Shown here piece by piece: positions 57,944 to 64,000 of a stretch of 64,000 nt of DNA. Origin of the DNA: Anthostomella pinea (taxonomy: Eukaryota; Ascomycota; Sordariomycetes; Xylariales; Xylariaceae); the NCBI GenBank assembly GCA_963556695.1, contig CAUWAG010000003.1, positions 5,332,001 to 5,396,000 on the forward strand. Reading direction: 5' to 3'. How positions within the stretch are numbered: position 1 is the first letter of the stretch; every line of letters begins with the position of its first letter. The notes beneath the pieces are model-generated. The model ran no database searches and was not told where the DNA came from. It saw only the letters and a list, made by a program, of their open reading frames with translations. The position numbers and the translations under genes were made by a program.

Positions 57944-60431
57944 ATGGGTTCCAACCTCGACAATGTTGCCAACTTGTCGCCCGACGACCCGCCACCCAAG
58001 ACGTCCTTCTTCTCGCGCCTCGCATCCCCCCTTCGCTCCCGAACCCGCAACCTCGCCGATTTCCATGTCCGACTGCAGGAACCTCACCGTCAGTACTCGG
58101 CCGGCGACCACGTCAAGGGCTCCGTTGTCCTCTACGTCGTGAAGCCGTTTCGCATAACCCATCTGACCGTCGCCTTACACGGATACGTCCGCGTCTACAA
58201 GAATGCCGCCTCTGGCGCCCAGCTCGCCGCCGTCAACCCTGCCGTGGTATCACATGATGGAAATCGCGATTTCAAATACCATGGCAATGGGCACGCGTCC
58301 CTATTTCAGGATGAACAGGTCTTGTGTGGGGAGGGAAGACTCAAGCCCACGAGGTTCGAATTCGAATTTGATCTTATCTTTCCGTGCAAAGAGCTCCCTA
58401 GTAGTATCGACGTACGACTATCCCCTGGGCGTTTACTCTCGACGCAAGGAGCTCTGTTAACGATTGTATTAGTTCGAAAGAGGTACAATATCGTACATGG
58501 TCACTGCCACCTTGACGCGCCCAACTTCAATATCGCCGACTTCGAGCTGCGAGACGAAAGTCGCCCTCATCGAAAGGGTCGATATAGGCTTACTTTCTCC
58601 ACCGAGAGAACGTAAGGTCACTATGCAGACCATGCGCAAGAAGCCGAAGAGGAGGAAAACTGCAACATCGACGGCGGCTCTTTCTGCGAAGCGCTGTCCG
58701 ACAAATACGGAAACATCAGAACCTGCTTCAGACCGAGACTCGATGAGGGCGCAGGAGACCTCAAACGGGAGCTCTGTGAATGTCGGCGAGACTGTAGCGA
58801 CTGGTCCTGGTGGGATGGCTATGCCGCGCACTCCAGTGCCGATCGATTTACAGAGTGAGATCAGTGGGGAGAGCGCTGTCAGCAACAACAGCGGCTCTAA
58901 CAGTGGGAGAGGCGCTGATGCCAGTGGCGAGTCGGTTGCTGCAAGTAAAGCCTCTGGGCACGATGATAGGGAAATCACCGCAACCGTTGAGCTCACGAAG
59001 GGGGGTTGTCTACCTGGGGACTTGCTGCCGGTGAAAATCAGAGTCGAGCACAATCGCTACATGAAGAGCATGCATGGCATCATCGTCACATTGTACCGGC
59101 AGGGCCGTGTCGATTACGCTCCGCCGATATCACTATTCTCTGACCTTTCCAAAGAAGATGCCAAGCGGATGGAGCGGGAAGAATACTATCCCAAGTCGAG
59201 GACTGGTCTGGGTGGACTGTCGTTGTCGTCTGCCGGCTCTTGCAGTGTATTTCGAAAGGACCTCTCGCAAGCAGTCGCTCCCCTTATCGTCGATCCTGCC
59301 ACCCTCACAGCGAACATTACAACTTCGATTAGAGTGCCAGAGGATGTGTTTCCCAGCATCAAGGGCGTCCCTGGTGGTCTCATCAGCTTCAAATACCATG
59401 TTGAGGTTGTCGTTGACCTCGGGGGAAGACTCGCTGGTCCCTCGGCAGGCACTTCACAACAACCCACCCGGATGGGCTCTGTCAGCCATCCCGCTACAAT
59501 AGGTGGCGCATACCGGCTCGACTTGAACCGGCTTGCGAATTGGAATGGCACAATAGTCGACACCGATCATTTGAGGCGCGAGAAAGGAGTTATTTCGGTA
59601 TCATTTGAAATCATCGTTGGCACCGTGGACAACACACGATCACACGGGAAGGCGGTGATCCGGCCATCCCTAACGGTGCAACCTCCCTCCCAGGATGTTC
59701 CCATTGAGGGCGATCTGGACTACCAGTGGGAGAACGGCTACAACGGTGATCATGACTACAGCGAAGATCACGACGCGGGCCAGATCCATCAAACTCCACG
59801 GGGCTACTTTCCACCGCCCATTTCACCTCACACACCCTACTACGATTACCAAGACCATGAGCCTCAAATCCCAGTTTACATCCCACCGCCAGAGTTACCT
59901 CGAGAAACTGAGCTCACAGAAAAGGAACGCCTGCGGCAAGCAGAACAGAGGTTATTGCCAAGTCGGCCCCTTCAACAGTCCTCTGAGCCAGAAGCTGGGC
60001 CATCTCAACCATCAGCTCCAGACGACGCACCACAGATGCAGATAGATGGAAATCTGCAGACCAACAGTCCTATACTACGGTCAACAGCCGACGATAATGC
60101 CGGGGAGGGGCCCTCGGCACCGACACTAGCAGACTTCGGGCAGTCCCCATCTTCAAGCTCCCACGCCGACGACAAGCAAGAAGTGGAGCGTCGTCGACTG
60201 ATGATTGAAGCAAGCGCCCCTCCCGAGATCCCAGAGGACTACAACGAAGCGGCGGCCTCAGCTCCCGGTCCAGACATCGCGGGGCCGTCATCGAGGTCGA
60301 GGCCTGAGGAGCCTTCTGCGCCAGTCCTTAACGAAGACGATGGGTACGGAACCCGGGATCCCTACCACGGAATACCCGGGCCCTCGGCCCCAGCAGGCGG
60401 TCATGAGCCTTTACCGAAATACGAGCGTTGA
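57944..60431 (+). CDS. palF-like: Arrestin-like pH-signalling protein, PalF/Rim8 type
   Basis: Exons 57944-58411 and 58473-60431 give 808 residues, close to known PalF proteins. The arrestin N domain (about 40-240) has SFFSRLASPLRSRTRNLADF, EPHRQYSAGDHVKGSVVLYV and KPFRITHLTVALHGYVRVYK, and the intron falls inside ELPSSID/FERGTISYMVTAT. The arrestin C domain (about 340-560) has VELTKGGCLPGDLLPVKIRV, RVPEDVFPSIKGVPGGLISF and KGVISVSFEIIVGT. The disordered tail is Pro/Glu-rich and ends EPLPKYER, a PY-like (LPxY) motif for Nedd4-type ubiquitin ligases. In the Pal/Rim pathway PalF binds the 7TM sensor PalH at the plasma membrane and relays alkaline pH. It could be another alpha-arrestin; PalF is the best fit. 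Confidence 0.8.
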
Positions 60432-63400
60432 TGATACCATTGGCATACTTGAGCGATTGATTGGAGCGATGTGGGATGTGACTATTATCAATTGAAATCA
60501 TTCTTGGGGCGGCGTTGGGCGATGGGGCAAGAAGTACCATTGCGGGATGACCAGTCAGTCATTCCTGATTTTTTGGGTACATCGGGCACACATGCATTTG
60601 CATCTTTTGGATATATGAGCTGGCCCTGCTTGGTCGGGTGGTTGTCGTATACTAGCATTGCACCTGCGTACGGCGCGGCACGCAACTGAGATGAGAAGAG
60701 ATGACTGAGATGAATGAGAAACCACAGATCTACGATCATGTCCCTTGAGTTCTACCACCATACTGTAGGGAGTCGCGGAGCTGCGTCTGACCGCCGGATC
60801 GTGACTCGGTTTTCGCATCGCAATATAAATAACGACTTGGACGCATTTGAGCATTTAATAACTCATGCGCAGCAATAGAAGGCAAGCTGGATGCTGTTTT
60901 CAGGACCGTATGAAGCTCAATTACAGTTAGACCTTGTTAGGAAGAAGCCCTTCTCCTCTCACGTCTCTTCCAAGGTTGCCTCGGTAAGCCCTGCCGAATC
61001 ATAGAAACCATACCAACACGCTGTTGGCAGATTGAAGCACATCAATCACAGCAGGCACATCAACAGAGAAGTGAGACAAGTGAAGGCAAGGTCCGGCTTG
61101 AATTTGTGCTATCCAGCTATTCACAAGAGCAAGGGAATCCCAGTGGCGTCCCACTTGGACAGAAATCCCGCACCAGCTGCCTCCATTGCCGATAATGGTG
61201 TCTGCCTATCCGTACCGCCGCCACCAGAAGGACGTACACGACAGGTAAAGCCCGGATAGTCGTTGTTAATCAGTCGAGCCGGGGGCTTTTGAGACAGGGA
61301 AAAGTAGCCCCGAGGGGCCCCACTTGATCCCTGTCTGCAGAGAGACGCGACCAGCCCAGCCCCAGGTCACTACACAAAGTGAAGCCCTCAGTCAATGTGA
61401 GCTTCAAGTTGGGACCATTTGATCCTCCAGTCTCTTTCCCACGCCTCCGGGTGGCTTCTCGACGGCCCATGCAATCGGCGAATCGAGAAGTGGCAGAGGT
61501 GGTTGTCAGCGTGGGAGGGGTTCTCCTCGGCCTAGTCCGAGACGCTGGCTCCAGAGCAAAGTAGCTTCTGCCGCGGCCGAGAGAGGTTGGTGAGTTGAGC
61601 CCCCGACGGGGCGCCCTCTCTCATCCGGCATACTGCCCTTACTATCGCGCTTATCTCCTTCAGAAAGAACCCAAGAACTGGTGGCCACCGGCCAGGCGCA
61701 AAACCCAACTTTGCGCCCGGCCCCAAGTGCGCGCAGAAGCGAGGCCACGACGCCGCACCTGGTGTGATTCAGCTCGACTGCGAATAACAATTCGAGCCTC
61801 CAGGGAATACGCCCGGGAGGGGAAAAAAAACTCCATACCTACCCACCAAAGGGGGTTTGGCTATACTCTCAAAATCCGCAGCAGAATTTTTTTGCTGTTG
61901 TACTGTTGTGCTGTTGTCTTTATTTCTCTCGCTATAGCAGATTGCCATGGGCTTTCACTCGGCCATCTCCCACATACCTGTGGAGGTGTGCCAATCGCAG
62001 GCTCGGTGCCACTCCAAGGGGTGGAATGGGTCTTGACAAGACCGAGCCGTGCATGGAGCTCCCCACGATGGAGAACGCACATGCACAATCGTATAGTTGG
62101 AAGCAATCCAGAGTGATAGGGCCTTTTCGTGTCCTGCCCAGGACGACAGCCGTGTAAAATGTCTCGAAGACTGCGACTTCGTCAATGCTCCGAACAGGTA
62201 GACGGGCACGGCAGACTCACATTCATTGGCGCCTGAAAATGACCAGACCATGGAAAACACCTGCACCGGATGCTTGCTTCCTCATACAAGATGAACGCCT
62301 TGCCGTACCAAATCCCATGCTAGATTGAGGCATCCCGTTCATTGTTTTCGAAGCGCCGTGTCGATTCCGAGTTCCGTCAAACGTCAAAGACTTCGAGATC
62401 ATACACCTGGACAAGGCGCAAGTCAGCAGATGTATCGATCGTGGACACAGCTGTGGGATGCTTACCGTATTTGACCGCAACACAAACGCCAACCTATGAT
62501 TGATTACTTTTTTCTATGCCCTTCGATGCAAGAATCCAAGCTCGTTCAACAGATCATCCGCGCGTTTCGTGCCGCCGTTCAACTGGGTAACCGACCCAGT
62601 AGGCCTTTTACGCGTCCTGCCCAGGACGAACAAGCCACGAACTACGTGGCTGTAACAGGCCTTTTGCTATCCACGTCATGCCCGGGACCAAAATGCCGGG
62701 AAATAAACCAGTATTCCACCGACGCCAGGCCCTTTTTCCGCCCTGCCCAGGACGATGATGCCGGGGATTATCACAAAATCCACACGAAGCAACAGGCCTT
62801 TTACCGTCCTACCCAGGACCAACTTGTCGGAGTTGAGGTCTTGACGTCATCGGCCGCAGGATCAAGGGAAACCGGCGATGCTTTATGGAGGCCGAAAGGT
62901 ACGGCCCGCCAACCAGTCTGCCAAGATACATGTAAGTTTGTGCATACAGGGTTGCAAGGGCAGTGCATACATAATGTCATATCGCAGCGACTGCTCAAAT
63001 CGCTCCAGGCAGCGCCTCGCCGTCGGGGCAGACGAGACACGACCATGGCGAGAGATAGGCCGGATCTTGAGTCGACGGTTGACGTTTAAGGTGATCGGTC
63101 GTTCTCGACGTGCTGCCCTTGGGATGAGGGGATCGTAGCGGACGGGCCCATGTCATTGTCGTGGGTGACCGGAGGATGACGACACCTAGCCCTGCGGCCT
63201 CGAGGGCTTCAGGGCTGGTTGTGGACCATTCCCTGGATCAGGATGCATCTCGATGCAGGAAGTATATGCTCCGGTCAACGAGGAAGAAGCGGGGAGAATG
63301 CCATGTTGATGTCGTGGACAACAAGAACACACAGATGAGGAGGAAGAGGAGAAGGGGAAGCTTGCGAGGTTGGAAGCCTCGGCCCTTTTTAGGCTGGGAC

Positions 63401-64000
63401 CTACCTTTGCTGAAGGTGGTCCGTGCTTTTACAGCTAAGAGTATCCCGAGGTCCTCAATGTTATCTTATAGACGCCGTGTTCCCCATGTGGACCGCGAGC
63501 CCTTTTCAAACATGGACGGACGGAACTTTGAATCATGGGCTTGCGCCTGTTTGATTTGTCCTTATCATTGTTTTTCGTGTGTATGGACGCGGCCGCGCGA
63601 GAGCGCACCATGCGGGATCTTGCGCTGGGGTGCCTCTGGAGGAAGCTGCAAGCGCACGTGGTGCACTTGAGTATCAGCACATGCTTACATGAGAGACGGA
63701 GTAAGGACCAACACTTGTTGCCCTTCTTCTAGGCTTTTTGCTCGAGCCATACCAGTGGCGTTGAGGTTGGGGCGAAACGTTGACGGAGTTCAGGTTTCTG
63801 TCCACTCACGAGAACAATTCGCTCGAGAGAAGATCTCAACCAAAGACTCATGGTCAGATACTCAGAATCCCCTCGAAGTACCGGTAGGGCAAGCCACTCG
63901 AGTCATTAGCACAACCTAGAACGCATCGTGTTGGGCTAAGGCTCACGCCAGAAACTGCGATGGTTCAAAGGGTGATGAGACATCGCTCACCTTACTTGGT
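60432..64000. other. Right end of window, about 3.6 kb, no gene recognised
   Basis: Open frames of up to 197 codons occur but lack convincing protein features. The most notable content is the degenerate repeat array at 62118-62860. A gene whose exons continue beyond 64000 cannot be excluded. Confidence 0.5.
62118..62860. repeat. Degenerate repeat array containing a GTCCTG-CC-CAGGAC palindrome
   Basis: Five copies of a motif AGGCCTTTT, 4-6 variable bases, then CCTGCCCAGGAC start at 62118, 62602, 62658, 62727 and 62794. The last four are tandem with periods of 56, 69 and 67 bp and also share an AATCCAC/TTCCAC-type second block. The periods are not multiples of three, so the conservation is at DNA level. 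The core is a 6-bp inverted repeat with a 2-nt spacer, degenerate in copy 3. Confidence 0.65.

Noticed and set aside
62496..63089. 197-codon plus-strand frame over the repeat array
   Set aside because: The repeated RPAQD peptide comes from the DNA repeat; repeat periods of 56 and 67 bp are not multiples of three, so coding constraint is unlikely.

Overview
The window looks like a gene-dense chromosomal segment of a filamentous ascomycete, most likely a Sordariomycete-type mould. The evidence is short introns (about 50-130 nt) with GTAAGT/GTATGT-like donors and CTAAC/CTGAC branch sites, plus clear homologues of fungal proteins: a CrnA/NrtA nitrate transporter, a QDE-3/Sgs1-type RecQ helicase, a Kar9-family protein, Con-8 and a PalF/Rim8-type arrestin. 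No provirus, plasmid, CRISPR array or intact transposon was seen. Introns were placed by hand from splice consensus and reading frame, so exon ends are predictions.

Layout. 1-1014 (-): N-terminal part of a nitrate transporter, with a NIT4/NirA-type palindrome and GATA boxes upstream. 3214-4089 (+): unknown gene interrupted by an in-frame TAG. 4702-5495 (-): small secreted protein. 6510-7492 (+): DUF1275 membrane protein. 8028-13464 (+): RecQ helicase with three N-terminal acidic/aromatic repeats. 14878-18000 (-): Kar9-like protein. 20881-22491 (+): unknown conserved-looking protein. 23322-24692 (+): proteasome ATPase Rpt4. 25282-26510 (+): decayed endonuclease/exonuclease/phosphatase pseudogene. 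27036-27986 (+): protein with three FGK-x-GRxLxEVP repeats. 31456-34063 (+): glutamine:fructose-6-phosphate amidotransferase (GFA1). 35374-35917 (-): small unknown two-exon gene. 37324-38178 (-) and 38618-39533 (+): proteasome beta-7 and an HCNGP/SAP30BP-like protein, divergent from one short promoter. 40136-41437 (-): conserved fungal protein of unclear function. 41830-43400 (+): a non-coding, multi-intron box C/D snoRNA host gene. 44328-44693 (+): Con-8. 45661-46001 (-): tentative small gene. 47447-48702 (-): damaged gene with two C-run frameshifts and a stop. 50805-53338 (-) and 53958-55871 (+): molybdenum cofactor sulfurase and Cdc6/Cdc18, divergent. 57944-60431 (+): PalF-like arrestin. 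60432-64000: no gene recognised, with a degenerate DNA repeat array.

Most genes are unrelated housekeeping functions (proteasome, DNA replication and repair, chitin precursor synthesis, molybdoenzyme and nitrate metabolism, pH signalling), as expected for a fungal chromosome. The most unusual element is the snoRNA host gene. Its introns hold box C/D RNAs whose guides match 18S rRNA at positions equivalent, by my own count, to human Am159 and to yeast Gm1126 and Gm1572, and one matches LSU rRNA. Several of its acceptors are followed directly by GT. Long gaps without recognised genes are listed as such.
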